In this document: piece by piece, positions 39,191 through 48,594 of the stretch
How positions within the stretch are numbered: the stretch's first letter is position 1
How the letters are laid out: every line of letters starts with the position of its first letter
Source: SHWB01 sp050246875
Lineage (GTDB): Bacteria > Pseudomonadota > Alphaproteobacteria > UBA6615
Assembly (NCBI GenBank): GCA_050246875.1
Contig: JBFWVF010000002.1
Span: forward strand, 186,001-250,000
DNA: 64,000 nt
Direction of reading: 5' to 3'
The notes under the pieces: generated by a model
What the model was told of the DNA's origin: nothing
Databases searched by the model: none
The model's input: only the letters and a program-made list of their open reading frames with translations
Translations under genes and position numbers: made by a program

Positions 39191-39981
39191 GGCGTGAACA
39201 CGTCGGTAGCGGCGAGCCAGCGCGCGCCGCCATGCGCTGCGGTCGTGTCGATGAAGCGGGCGACGAAGGCCCAGGTGGCATCGTCCTGCGCGAGATGGTG
39301 CGTCAGCAGGCCGGTCGGCTCGTCGGCATCGACGCTGCCGACCCGCCGCGCGCCGAGATGCGCGACGGCGGCGCCGAGCACGCGCGCCTCGCCGGCGAAG
39401 CCGCGCGTGGCCCAGTCGATCGGGTCGACGTGGATATTGGCCTGCACGACGCCACGCACGGGATGACGGCGCGCGCGCGGCTTCGCCGTCGACAGGCCGG
39501 TGAAGCGCAGCTCGGGCAGTAGCGGCACGAGCGCCGGCGCGATGCGGTTCCACGGCGGCACCAGCACCGACGCGAAGCCCGGCCAGCCGGTCAGCGCATC
39601 GAGGCCCATCGCCAGCTCGGCGGCGATGTGGGCCGCGGGCCGCGTCGTGCCGAGTTCGATCTTGCGGTCGCCGGGATGGGCGATGTTGGTATGTGCCCAG
39701 CCGTGCTGGAGCACGGCCACGTCGCGTTCGCCGGCAAGGCGGTCGGCCAGCGCGCGCTCGGCGCCGAAGGGCACCACCGCGAGGGCCAGCGGCACGCCGG
39801 CGGCGCGCCGCAGGGCGAGCAGCCGGTCGAGCGCCGGGCCGGCCGAGCGCGCGTCGTCGTCGCGCCACCACAACGTGGCGGTGCGCCCGGCGCGATGCCA
39901 GCGGTCGAGTTCGGCACCGAGCGCGGCCCAGTCGGCCACGTCCTCGTCCCTCGCCGTGCTGTCCGCAACGAGCGTCGTCAC
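39187..39981 (-). CDS. Polysaccharide deacetylase-like protein
   Basis: A 264-residue protein of the polysaccharide deacetylase-like group. The acidic metal motif WWRDDDARSAGPALDRLL and the later VLQHGWAHTNIAH (paired His) and VLVPPWNRIAPAL are the landmarks. There is no signal peptide, so it would act in the cytoplasm on a glycan precursor. Start GTG at 39981. It is in the same direction as the glycosyltransferase upstream (77 bp) and overlaps the PH-like gene. Confidence 0.75.
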   Translation of the reverse strand: MTTLVADSTARDEDVADWAALGAELDRWHRAGRTATLWWRDDDARSAGPALDRLLALRRAAGVPLALAVVPFGAERALADRLAGERDVAVLQHGWAHTNIAHPGDRKIELGTTRPAAHIAAELAMGLDALTGWPGFASVLVPPWNRIAPALVPLLPELRFTGLSTAKPRARRHPVRGVVQANIHVDPIDWATRGFAGEARVLGAAVAHLGARRVGSVDADEPTGLLTHHLAQDDATWAFVARFIDTTAAHGGARWLAATDVFTP

Positions 39982-40058
39982 GCCGGCTCTCCCCGTCGCT
40001 CCCGTCACCGGAGCCGGAGGCAGACTAGACGCTCGCCGCGAAAGGCGTAAGTCGCCAC

Positions 40059-41216
40059 TTAGCCGCCGCGCAGGCCCGCCAGCGCCGTGCGCACCAGCGC
40101 CGCCGACCGGACGGCGCCGCCGGTGTCGAGCGTGACGCCGCCGGGCGGCGCGGCGGCCGCGCGGTCGATGGCGGCGGCGAGGCCGGCGGGCGTCATGTCG
40201 CGCTCGGCGACGACCTGCAGCGCGCCACGTTCGGCGAGCAGGCCGCAGCGCAACGTCTGCTCGCTTTCGAGGCCGCCGGCATAGGGCACCGCCACCGCCG
40301 GCACGCCGGCCGCCAGTACCTCCATCACCGTGTTGTAGCCGCCCTGGCTGACCGACAGCCGGCAATTGGCGACAAGGCGGCGGAAATCCGACCGCGCGCG
40401 CTCGACGACGACGCCGGCCGGCGCCGCCGCGACCAGCGCATCGAAGCGCCCGGCCGGCAGGTTGTGGCCGGCGAGCATCCGCCATGGCGCATCCGCCAGC
40501 GCCGTCAGCGGCCGTGCCGCCAGCGCCGCCTCGATCAGTTCGCTGCCGACGGCGCCGCCGCCGGTCGACACGATCACCTCGCCCCAGCCCGGCGCGCCCG
40601 GGCCTTCGCGCGGCGGCGGCGGATCGACGACGTAGCCGGTGTAGCGCGCCATGTCGGCGATCTCGGCCAGCCGCGGGAAGGTCGTCTCGAAGGGAATGAA
40701 GGCGGCGTCGCCATGCACCAGCACGAGGTCGAAGAAGCGGCGCAGGCGCGCCACCATCTCGTCGATGCGCTCGGGCTTGTCGGGCTCGACGAGGATGTCG
40801 CGCACCGAGGAGACGACCAGCGGCCGCGCCGGCATGGTGTGTGCCGCCTCCAGCAGCGGCTCGACCTCGAAGCGCATCTGGCGGCGGCCGAAGGGATACA
40901 GCTCGGCCAGCAGCACGTCGGGTCGCGTTTCGGCAAGGACGGCGAGCAGGCGGTCGCGCCGCGTCGCCTTCCAGGCATCGTCGATGCGCGCATCATTCTC
41001 GTCGACCAGCACCTTGAAGAAGCGGTCGGTCGCCCGCGTCGGCGGCAACTGCACGAAGCGCGTCACCCCTGGCGCGAAGCCGGGCACCGGCATGCCGCCG
41101 GAGACGAGGGTGACGGCGAAGCCCTGCACTTCGAAGGCGCGGGCGAGCGTCGCCGCGCGCATCAGATGGCCGATGCCGAGCAGATGCTGCACCCAGAACA
41201 GCAGGCGGGGCGTCAC
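40059..41216 (-). CDS. Glycosyltransferase, MurG/GT28-like
   Basis: A 385-residue GT-B fold protein. The N-terminal LLFWVQHLLGIGHLMRAATL and the donor-binding C-terminal half (VIVSTGGGAVG, CRLSVSQGGYNTVMEVLAAG, VPYAGGLESEQ) resemble MurG and UDP-glucuronosyl-type transferases. The acceptor is unknown. Start is GTG 41216 overlapping the phosphatase stop by 4 bp. It belongs with the second COG4671-like transferase at 44446-45708, since both begin with a GxGHLxR motif. Confidence 0.82.
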   Translation of the reverse strand: MTPRLLFWVQHLLGIGHLMRAATLARAFEVQGFAVTLVSGGMPVPGFAPGVTRFVQLPPTRATDRFFKVLVDENDARIDDAWKATRRDRLLAVLAETRPDVLLAELYPFGRRQMRFEVEPLLEAAHTMPARPLVVSSVRDILVEPDKPERIDEMVARLRRFFDLVLVHGDAAFIPFETTFPRLAEIADMARYTGYVVDPPPPREGPGAPGWGEVIVSTGGGAVGSELIEAALAARPLTALADAPWRMLAGHNLPAGRFDALVAAAPAGVVVERARSDFRRLVANCRLSVSQGGYNTVMEVLAAGVPAVAVPYAGGLESEQTLRCGLLAERGALQVVAERDMTPAGLAAAIDRAAAAPPGGVTLDTGGAVRSAALVRTALAGLRGG

Positions 41217-41788
41217 GCCGGCCCCCGGTCGAGCCGCAGGTTGAGGCGCAGCACCGACGGCGTGCCGTCGGCGGCGAGGGCGAACAGGTGCGCGGCCTTG
41301 CGCGACAGCTTGGCCGGCGGCGCGCCGCGCATGTCCCAGCCGGTGGCCAATGCGTAGGCGGCGCGGATGATGCCGCGATGGGCGACGATGAGGCGCGGCG
41401 TCCCGGCGGCGGCGATGTCGGCGAGCACGGCGGCGACCCGCGCGGCGACGGCGGCGGCGCTCTCGCCTCCCGGCGGCGCGGCCTCGGCGCCCATGGTGTC
41501 GATGTCGGGCTGGCAGTCGGCACGCAGCCGGCCGCTCCAGTCGCCCCAGTCGCGTTCGACCAGGCGGTCGTCGATGTCCGGCGCCGGGTGGCCGAGGATC
41601 GCCGCCGTCTCGCGCGCCCGGTCCAGCGGGCTCGCCAGCACGGCGAAGCCGGCGATCTCGGCGGGCATCCGCCACGACGCCACCATCGCCCGGCCGGCGT
41701 CGCTTAGCGGCGTATCGGCGCGGCCCTGCAGGCGTCCCTCGGCATTCCAGCCGGTCGGCCCGTGGCGGACGAAGGCGACGGTGGTCAT
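41213..41788 (-). CDS. Histidine phosphatase family protein
   Basis: A 191-residue phosphoglycerate-mutase-like phosphatase. The RHG motif VAFVRHGPTGWNAEGRLQG, the second His in IVAHRGIIRAA and the acidic ERDWGDWSG are intact. It sits between two glycosyltransferase genes with 3-bp and overlapping junctions, so it probably dephosphorylates a sugar phosphate or lipid carrier intermediate (inference). Confidence 0.88.
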   Translation of the reverse strand: MTTVAFVRHGPTGWNAEGRLQGRADTPLSDAGRAMVASWRMPAEIAGFAVLASPLDRARETAAILGHPAPDIDDRLVERDWGDWSGRLRADCQPDIDTMGAEAAPPGGESAAAVAARVAAVLADIAAAGTPRLIVAHRGIIRAAYALATGWDMRGAPPAKLSRKAAHLFALAADGTPSVLRLNLRLDRGPA

Positions 41789-41791
41789 GGC

Positions 41792-42946
41792 TCAGTTGAG
41801 CCGTTTGTGGCGCAGCACCGCCAGTGTCGCGTCGAGCAGCCCGGCGGCGTAGGCGATGTCGTGGCGCTCGGTGGCGAGCCGGCGCGCCACGCGGCCCATC
41901 TCCGCCCGCCGCGCCGGATCGTCGAGCAGTCGGGCGACGGCGGCGGCGAAGGCCGCGTCGTCGTCGGGCGCCGGCAGCAGGCCGCTGACGCCGGCCGAGA
42001 CGACGTCCGGCACGCCGCGCGTGGCGCAGGCGACGACCGGCAGGCCGGCCGCCTGGGCCTCCACCAGTGCCATGCCGAAGGCCTCGCGCACCGCCGGCCA
42101 GGTCAGCAGGTCGCAGGCCGCGTAGAGCGCCGGCAGTTCGCCTTCCGGCACGAGGCCGAGATGGCGCGGCCGGCCGGGAATCGCGGCCTCCAGCGTCCGC
42201 ACGATGTCGCCGCGCGCCGGGCCGTCGCCGGCGACGAGGAGGGTCCAGTCGCGGCCGGCGAGGCGGGCCAGCGCGGCGGCGAGGCGGCGGTAGGAGGCTT
42301 CCTTGTCGCCCGGCCGCATCATGCCGACGGCGAGCAGCCACGGCTTCGCCGGGTCGAGCGCATGGCGGCGGGCGAGGTCGGCCCGGTGCGCCGCCCGCCG
42401 TTCGGCGGCGGCCGCGAAGGGCGCCGTCTCGATGAACGGCCACAGCCTGCGCATCAGCACGGGCTGGCGGACGAGCGGGTACAGGCAGTTGAGGTCGTCG
42501 CTGTTGAGCGACAGCACGGCGTCGGCCCGCGCGATGGCATCGTTGGCGGCGCGGTAGCCGTGGTCCCAGCGGCCGCCGGCCTGCTTCGGCGCGCTCGACG
42601 CCTCGGCGATGAGGTAGGGGATGTCGAGGGCGTCGGCGACGGCCGGGCCGAGCCAGTCCGGTGCCTTGTGATAGACGTGGTAGGTCAGCCAGGCGCGCGG
42701 CTGACGGTCGACCGGCCGGCGCGCGATGCGCTCGGCGATGTGCCCGGCGAGGCGCAGCCCGACGCTGCCGATACGCGCCTGCCGCGCCGCGTCGCCGCCG
42801 CCGTCGCGCGAGCGGAAGCGGCAGACGATCTCGGGCTGGTGGCCGGCGAATTCCAGCGCCCGCATGAACAGCCGCCCGATGGTGCGGTCGCCGGAGGGCA
42901 CGGGATCGTCCGGCGCCTTCATCGGCGCGTAGAAGGCGACACGCAT
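41792..42946 (-). CDS. Glycosyltransferase family 4
   Basis: A 384-residue GT-B enzyme. MRVAFYAPMKAPDDPVPSGD starts it. The GT4 landmarks KPWLLAVGMMRPGDKEASYR, HLGLVPEGELPALYAACD and the EX7E motif EAFGMALVEAQAAGLPVVAC are complete, followed by GVSGLLPAPDDDAAF. It transfers a sugar to an unknown glycan acceptor on the cytoplasmic side. It lies 6 bp behind the next transferase. Confidence 0.9.
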   Translation of the reverse strand: MRVAFYAPMKAPDDPVPSGDRTIGRLFMRALEFAGHQPEIVCRFRSRDGGGDAARQARIGSVGLRLAGHIAERIARRPVDRQPRAWLTYHVYHKAPDWLGPAVADALDIPYLIAEASSAPKQAGGRWDHGYRAANDAIARADAVLSLNSDDLNCLYPLVRQPVLMRRLWPFIETAPFAAAAERRAAHRADLARRHALDPAKPWLLAVGMMRPGDKEASYRRLAAALARLAGRDWTLLVAGDGPARGDIVRTLEAAIPGRPRHLGLVPEGELPALYAACDLLTWPAVREAFGMALVEAQAAGLPVVACATRGVPDVVSAGVSGLLPAPDDDAAFAAAVARLLDDPARRAEMGRVARRLATERHDIAYAAGLLDATLAVLRHKRLN

Positions 42947-42952
42947 CGTGTC

Positions 42953-44212
42953 CTACTCGGCGGCGCGGGCGGGCGCCGCGGCGCCGGCCGGAACATGGGC
43001 GCGCAACAGCGTGGCGATGCGGTCGAAGCCGGCCTGGGCATCGAAGTCCGCACGGACGCGCCGCTCGCCGGCCGCGGCCAGAATCGCGCGCCGGGCGGGA
43101 TCGCGGATCAGGCCGGCAAGCTGCGCGGCCAGCGCGGCGGCGTCACCCGGCGGCGTCAGCGTGCCCGTGACGCCGTCTTCGATCAGCTCCGGGATCGCCG
43201 CGACGTCGGTGGCGAGCACCGCCACGCGCTGCGTCTGCGCTTCCATCAGCACGTTGGGCAGGCCGTCGCGGTCGCCGCCGCGGGCGATGCGGCTGGCCAG
43301 CACGAACAGGTCGGCCTCGGCCAGCGCCGCCAGTACGCCCTCCTGCGGCTGGCGGCCGCGCCACTCGATGCGGTCGGCAATGCCGAGGCGCAGGGCCTGG
43401 CTCTTCAGCGACTTGCCCAGCGGGCCGCCGCCGATCTGCACCAGCCGCCAGTGCAGGTCGCGCGGCAGCAGCGCGAGCGCGTCGAGGAGGTCGTCGGTGC
43501 CCTTCTTCTCGACCAGGCGGGCGACCGAGAGGAGGCGCACGGGGGCGGCCGGGTCGTTGCCGTCGCGTAATTGTGCGGCGGCCTGCGGTGCCGGAAAGCG
43601 GGCGAGGTCGAGGCCGTGGCGGACCAGCGCCACCTTGTCCGGGGTGTCGGCGAGGCTTTCCAGCCGGGCATGACCGTAGGCACTACAGGTGACCGCGAAG
43701 GCGGCGTCGGCCAGCTTGTCGGCGACCTCGCGGTCGGGCGTGGTCCAGATGTCCTTGGCGTGGGCCGACACTCCATAGGCGAGGCCGCGCAGCGCGCCGG
43801 CATAGCGTGCCACGGAGGCCGGCGTGTGCAGGTAGTGGACGTAGAGGAAGGCGACGTCCCGGGGCAGCTCGGCCGCCAGCACCAGCGCCTGACCCCAGCG
43901 CCGGACGCGGTTCGGCCTCGGATCACGTGCGAGATCGGACAGGAACAGGGCGCGCGCGCGGCGATAGCCGGGCAGGTGCCGGGCGGCGCGCCAGCCGGCG
44001 AGCACACGCAGCGGTGCCCGCCACAGGTATTCCGGCAGATAGTGGACCGGCGCCGCGATGGCGCGATGCATGGCATGCACCGCGCCGTCGGTCGGCTGGC
44101 GCAGCGAGACGATGGTCAGCGCGAGACCGCGCCGCTCCAGCCCGAGGATCTCCTGGGCGATGAAGGTTTCGGACAGGCGCGGGTAGCCCTTGACGAGGAC
44201 AGCGATGCGCAC
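42953..44212 (-). CDS. Glycosyltransferase family 4
   Basis: A 419-residue GT4 enzyme with the exopolysaccharide-type N-terminus VRIAVLVKGYPRLSETFIAQ. It has LLSVARLVEKKGTDDLLDAL, IEWRGRQPQEGVLAALAEAD and a modified acceptor-donor loop GLPNVLMEAQTQRVAVLATD, then GVTGTLTPPGDA. I chose GTG 44212, which has AGGAA upstream; ATG 44272 would add 20 low-complexity residues without a ribosome site. It lies in the glycan cluster. Confidence 0.88.
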   Translation of the reverse strand: MRIAVLVKGYPRLSETFIAQEILGLERRGLALTIVSLRQPTDGAVHAMHRAIAAPVHYLPEYLWRAPLRVLAGWRAARHLPGYRRARALFLSDLARDPRPNRVRRWGQALVLAAELPRDVAFLYVHYLHTPASVARYAGALRGLAYGVSAHAKDIWTTPDREVADKLADAAFAVTCSAYGHARLESLADTPDKVALVRHGLDLARFPAPQAAAQLRDGNDPAAPVRLLSVARLVEKKGTDDLLDALALLPRDLHWRLVQIGGGPLGKSLKSQALRLGIADRIEWRGRQPQEGVLAALAEADLFVLASRIARGGDRDGLPNVLMEAQTQRVAVLATDVAAIPELIEDGVTGTLTPPGDAAALAAQLAGLIRDPARRAILAAAGERRVRADFDAQAGFDRIATLLRAHVPAGAAAPARAAE

Positions 44213-44296
44213 GGGCGGTTCCTGTGGCGCGGCGGCTGCGGCAGTCGAAGCACGGACGCCGCCGGCGGGCAAGCCCCGGGGCGCTCGCGCCCACGC

Positions 44297-44446
44297 CTAG
44301 AGCGGCAGGACGACGCCCCAGCGTGTCCGCGACTCGCTGCCACCGCTGGCCGTCGGCTGCGGCCCGTCGGCGCATGCCGCGAGCAGGGACAGGAGCGACA
44401 GCAGCAGCAGGACGCGCGGGCCGGACCGTCCGGTGCGACGGCGCAT
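44297..44446 (-). CDS. Small predicted lipoprotein
   Basis: A 49-residue frame with a basic start (MRRRTGRSGPR), a hydrophobic stretch and a clean lipobox SLLAACADG. The mature part is about 25 residues. The ATG overlaps the stop of the COG4671-type transferase by 1 bp (TGATG), which supports translational coupling. Similar tiny lipoproteins are often missed by gene finders. Confidence 0.55.
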   Translation of the reverse strand: MRRRTGRSGPRVLLLLSLLSLLAACADGPQPTASGGSESRTRWGVVLPL

Positions 44447-45708
44447 CACTTGGTGTTGCGGCCGCGCGCGGCGCTGGCGCCGTCGCGGCGGGCCAGCCGG
44501 ACGCCGCGCCCGCGCCGCCGGCCGATGGCCAGCGCGACCAGCCGGTTGACGCTGCCGAGGCCGTCCAGCAGGCCGGGCAGCACAACCTCGGAGGGCCGCG
44601 GCTGCTGCGGCAGATGGCGCAGCGCGGTGGCCATCGCCCGCCAGTCGGCGGTCCGCTCGTCGTCGGCGATCATCGGCTCCGGCACCAGCATGCGCACGAG
44701 GCCGAGCGCCTGGGTGCGGGCGGCGCGGATGAACTGCTCGCGTCGCGGCCGGGTGCGCGGCACCAGCACGCCGCGTTTGTCGAAGGACAGGATCTCGCAG
44801 AAGGTGTTGTAGCCGCCCATGGCGACGATGCCGGACGCCGCCGCCAGCAGCCATTCCGGGTGGCTGTCGAAGATGATCGACTCGACGTTGTCGAGACGCG
44901 CGATGCGGGCGTTGAAGGATGCCTGCACCTCGGGGTCGAGGAACGGCCCGAACATGAAGAAGGCCGGCAACGGCAGGCCGCGGTCGGCCTCGTAGGCGCG
45001 CAGGACCCAGTCGAACATCGCCTCGCCGTCGCCGCCGCCGCCGGCGGTGACGAGGATGAACGGCTGGCCGCCGAAGGGCAGGGCGCCCTGGTTGGTGCCG
45101 GACGGCAACTCGCGCCGCAGGTAGCCGGTGTAGACCATCTTGCGGCGCACGGACTCCGGCAACCCGAGGCCGTCGAGCGGATCGACGATCTGCGGCAAGC
45201 CGTAGACCCAGATCTCGTCGTAAAGGGCCTCCAGCGTCGGCACCACGCCCTTGCCGTTCCACTCCGGGCCGAGAAGCTGAGGGTCGTCGACGATGTCGCG
45301 CAGGCCGAGCACGAGCGTCGTGCCGCGCGCCTTGAGCATGTGCAGCGTTTCGAGCACCTCGCCGCGCAAACCGTGCGGTTCCTTGTCGACGATGAAGACG
45401 TCGGGGTCGAACGCCGCCGCCGTGCGCTCGATGATCGCGGCGCGCAGCGCCACGGTCTCGTCGATCGCCATCGGCAGCTTGAGCGACGTGTACTCGCCGT
45501 TCTGCAGCTTCACGACGCCGGGAATGCGGACGAAATCGACGCGCTCGGTGAAGTCGAAGCTGCCGATGATGGGCGAGCCCGAGAGGATCAGCACGGAAAG
45601 CTTCGGGTCGGCACGCACCATCGCGTGGGCGATCTCGCGGCATCGCCGCAAGTGGCCCAGGCCGAACGTGTCGTGGCTGTAAATGAGAACCCGTCGACTG
45701 TCGGGCAT
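44446..45708 (-). CDS. Predicted glycosyltransferase, COG4671-like
   Basis: A 420-residue GT-B protein. It starts RVLIYSHDTFGLGHLRRCRE and has the donor-half landmarks FILVTAGGGGDGEAMFDWVL, GIVAMGGYNTFCEILSFDKR and LVPRTRPRREQFIRA. I recognise this as the COG4671 type, whose products are poorly known. The start at 45708 follows the family N-terminus. It is the first gene of the minus-strand glycan run and diverges from the ABC-like operon across about 150 bp. Confidence 0.82.
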   Translation of the reverse strand: MPDSRRVLIYSHDTFGLGHLRRCREIAHAMVRADPKLSVLILSGSPIIGSFDFTERVDFVRIPGVVKLQNGEYTSLKLPMAIDETVALRAAIIERTAAAFDPDVFIVDKEPHGLRGEVLETLHMLKARGTTLVLGLRDIVDDPQLLGPEWNGKGVVPTLEALYDEIWVYGLPQIVDPLDGLGLPESVRRKMVYTGYLRRELPSGTNQGALPFGGQPFILVTAGGGGDGEAMFDWVLRAYEADRGLPLPAFFMFGPFLDPEVQASFNARIARLDNVESIIFDSHPEWLLAAASGIVAMGGYNTFCEILSFDKRGVLVPRTRPRREQFIRAARTQALGLVRMLVPEPMIADDERTADWRAMATALRHLPQQPRPSEVVLPGLLDGLGSVNRLVALAIGRRRGRGVRLARRDGASAARGRNTK

Positions 45709-45857
45709 CGACGGCCCCCCCTGACTTGCCCCCACTGACGCGGCGGGACTATGGCACACGCGGGGCGGTCGCGGAAAGCGGCCCTTGCCCGGGTGGATTT
45801 GCCGGGTGCGGCGACCCCGCGCTATCGTCCGGCGGCCGCGCCGCTTGTACGAGGCGC

Positions 45858-48560
45858 GTGTATCGGGGACTGACGGCGTTGAGCGATCAACTCGACCGCA
45901 ACATGTTCGGTTTCGTGCTGCGGCACAGCCGGCGCGACCAGCTTTATCTGCTGGCGCTGATCATCGCCTCCTACCCGATCCAGTTCCTCGTCTACGATTC
46001 GACCAAGGTCATCATCAACAAGGCCATCGGCGGCAAGGGGCCGCCGTTCGAGGCATCGTTCTTCGGCCTCCTCAATTTCAGCCTCGACGTCGACCAGATC
46101 ACGTTCCTGCTGTCGCTGTGTTTCGTCTACCTGTTCGCCGTCATCGCCAACAACGGCTTCAAGAACTGGATCAACAACGTCCGCGGCCGCAACGCCGAGA
46201 AGCTCGTGCGCCGGCTGCGCTACATGCTCTATACGCGCATCCTTCGCTTCCCCCTGCCGCACTTCAAGCGGACGAGCCAGGGCGAGCTGATCTCGATGAT
46301 TACCGGCGAGGTCGAGCAGGTCGGCAACTTCTTTCCCGGCGCCATCGCCGACCCGGTGTTCCTCGGTGGCCAGCTTGCCGTGTCGACCATGTTCATCCTG
46401 GCGCAGGACTGGATGATGGGACTGATCGCCTTCGCGGTCTTTCCGATCCAGATGTACGTCATCCCGAAGATGCAGAAGAAGGTCAGCGCGCTGTCGAAGC
46501 GTCGCCAGCGCGAGGTGCGACGGCTGTCCGACCACCTCGGCGAGACCGTCAGCGGCATCGTCGAGGTGCACGCCAACGACGCCTCGGGGCTGGAGCGCGC
46601 GCGCCTCGCCGACCGCCTTGGCGTGATCTACACGGTCCGCCTCGAGATCTTCTTCCGCAAGTACGCCATCAAGGCGCTCAACAACCTGCTCGACAAGGTC
46701 TCGCCGTTCTTCTTCTACTCGATCGGCGGCATCCTCGTGATCCAGGGCGACATCACGCTGGGTGGCCTCGTCGCCGTCATCGGTGCGCAGAAGGACATGG
46801 CGGCGCCGTGGAAGGAGCTGCTCAACTGGTATCAGGCGCAGGCCGACGCCACCGTGAAGTACGAGCAGGTGGTGAGCCAGTTCGAGCCGGGCGGCCTGCT
46901 CGACCAGAAGCTGCTCGACGCCCATCGCGACGAGGCGGTACCCCCGCTCGACGGACCGGTGCGCCTGGCCACCGCCTCGCTGGTCGACGAGGACGGCATC
47001 CGGCGCGTCGCTGGCGTATCGCTGGAGTTCACGCTCGCCGACCATATCGCGGTCGTTGGCGGGCCGACCTGCGGCAAGGACGACCTCGCCCGCCTGCTGG
47101 CGCGCCTCGCCATGCCGACGTCCGGACGTATCACCGTCGGCGACGCCGACCTCGCCGCGCTGCCCGAGGCGGTGACCGGCCGCCGCATCGGCTGGGTCGA
47201 CCAGTCGGCGGCGCTGCAGTCGACGTCGGTGCGCGAGAACCTGCTCTACGCCCTCAAGCAGCGGCCCGTCCGCCCGGCCGCTTGCGCGCCCGAGGAAGCG
47301 GCGCAGCGCGAGAAGGACATGGCCGCCGCGCGATTGGCCGGCAACTCGGCGCAGGACTACGCCGCCGACTGGGTCGACTACGAGAGCGCCGGGGCAGCCG
47401 GACCCGAGGACCTCATGCCGCGCCTGATCGCGGCGCTGGAGCTGGTCGAGCTGAGCGACGACGTCTACCAGATGGGCCTGCGCGGCACGGTCGATCCGGC
47501 CGACAGGCCCGACATCGCCGAGGCGGTGCTGACCGCACGCGCCGCGCTGGCCGACCGGCTCGCCGATCCGGCCTATGCCGGCCTGGTCGAGCGCTTCGAT
47601 CCCGAGCGTTACAACGCCAACGCGACGATGGCGGAGAACCTGCTGTTCGGCACGCCGACGGGCACGGCGTTCAAGATCGACACGCTGGCCGGCAACGCCT
47701 GGGTGCGCAGCGTTCTCGACAAGGTCGGGCTGACCGACGAGCTGGTCGAGGCCGGCCGCGAGGTGGCGCAGACCATGGTCGACATCTTCGCCGACCTGCC
47801 GCCCGGCCACGAATTCTTCGAGCGCTATTCCTTCATCTCCTCCGACGAGCTGCCCGAGTTCCGCACCCTGCTCGGCCGCGTGGCGAGCCTCGCGCCGGCG
47901 GCGATGTCCGCCGCCGACCGCGGTCGCCTGCTGGCGCTGCCGTTCATGGTCATCCCGGCGCAACACCGCCTCGGTGTCGTCACGCCCGAGCGCGAGGCGA
48001 AGCTGATCGAGGCCCGCAAGCTGTTCCGCGCCGAGCTGCCCGACGATCTCGCCGGCGAGGTCGAATTCTTCGACCCCGCGCGCTACAACGCCGCCGCCTC
48101 GCTGCAGGACAACATCCTGTTCGGCAAGCTCGCGCACGGCCAGGCGCAGGCGGCGCAGAAGATCGGCGCCCTGGTCGCCGAGACGCTCGACAGCATGTCG
48201 CTGCGCGGCGCGGTGATGGAGGCCGGTCTCGGCTATCATGTCGGCGTCGGCGGCAGCCGCCTGTCGACGGTGCAGCGCCAGAAGCTGGCCTTCGCCCGCG
48301 CCCTGCTGAAGCGGCCCGACCTGCTCGTCGTCAACGAGGCCGCGGCGGCCTTCGATGCCTCGCTGCAGGCGCGGATCGTGCGCCGCCTGCTGGCGGCGCG
48401 CGAGGCGAAGGGCGTCGTCTGGGCGCTGTCGCGGCCGCGACTGGCCGAGGCCTTCGGGCGCGTCCTGGTGATGGAGGACGGGCGGGTCGTCGAGGACGGC
48501 ACATGGGACGAACTCAACCGCGAGGGCACGCGCCTGCATGCCCTCGCCAGCGCGGCATGA
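45858..48560 (+). CDS. ABC-exporter-like protein with decayed ATPase motifs and repeated Q-loop segment
   Basis: About 900 residues. The first 330 form an ABC exporter transmembrane domain with several helices (LALIIASYPIQFLVYDSTKV, LLSLCFVYLFAVIANNGF). The nucleotide-binding part is abnormal. Walker A reads GGPTCGKDDL (the S/T replaced by Asp), the signature reads RLSTVQRQK instead of LSGGQ, Walker B is LLVVNEAAAAFD (Asp to Asn) and the switch His is Ser in WALSRPRLA. Some 300 extra residues separate Walker A from the signature. Within them the post-Q-loop motif appears three times: STSVRENLLYAL, NATMAENLLFG and AASLQDNILFG, the last two preceded by FDPxRYN. Start is uncertain: GTG 45858, TTG 45879 or ATG 45903. 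The next gene is 34 bp away. Confidence 0.85.
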   Translation: MYRGLTALSDQLDRNMFGFVLRHSRRDQLYLLALIIASYPIQFLVYDSTKVIINKAIGGKGPPFEASFFGLLNFSLDVDQITFLLSLCFVYLFAVIANNGFKNWINNVRGRNAEKLVRRLRYMLYTRILRFPLPHFKRTSQGELISMITGEVEQVGNFFPGAIADPVFLGGQLAVSTMFILAQDWMMGLIAFAVFPIQMYVIPKMQKKVSALSKRRQREVRRLSDHLGETVSGIVEVHANDASGLERARLADRLGVIYTVRLEIFFRKYAIKALNNLLDKVSPFFFYSIGGILVIQGDITLGGLVAVIGAQKDMAAPWKELLNWYQAQADATVKYEQVVSQFEPGGLLDQKLLDAHRDEAVPPLDGPVRLATASLVDEDGIRRVAGVSLEFTLADHIAVVGGPTCGKDDLARLLARLAMPTSGRITVGDADLAALPEAVTGRRIGWVDQSAALQSTSVRENLLYALKQRPVRPAACAPEEAAQREKDMAAARLAGNSAQDYAADWVDYESAGAAGPEDLMPRLIAALELVELSDDVYQMGLRGTVDPADRPDIAEAVLTARAALADRLADPAYAGLVERFDPERYNANATMAENLLFGTPTGTAFKIDTLAGNAWVRSVLDKVGLTDELVEAGREVAQTMVDIFADLPPGHEFFERYSFISSDELPEFRTLLGRVASLAPAAMSAADRGRLLALPFMVIPAQHRLGVVTPEREAKLIEARKLFRAELPDDLAGEVEFFDPARYNAAASLQDNILFGKLAHGQAQAAQKIGALVAETLDSMSLRGAVMEAGLGYHVGVGGSRLSTVQRQKLAFARALLKRPDLLVVNEAAAAFDASLQARIVRRLLAAREAKGVVWALSRPRLAEAFGRVLVMEDGRVVEDGTWDELNREGTRLHALASAA

Positions 48561-48594
48561 GGCGCGCCCGGCGCCGCTACGGGGGAGAATGGCG

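Noticed and set aside
45726..45857. An extended N-terminus for the ABC-like protein starting near 45726
   Set aside because: The added residues are Arg/Gly/Cys-rich and cover the divergent promoter gap; the transmembrane domain pattern begins after 45858.
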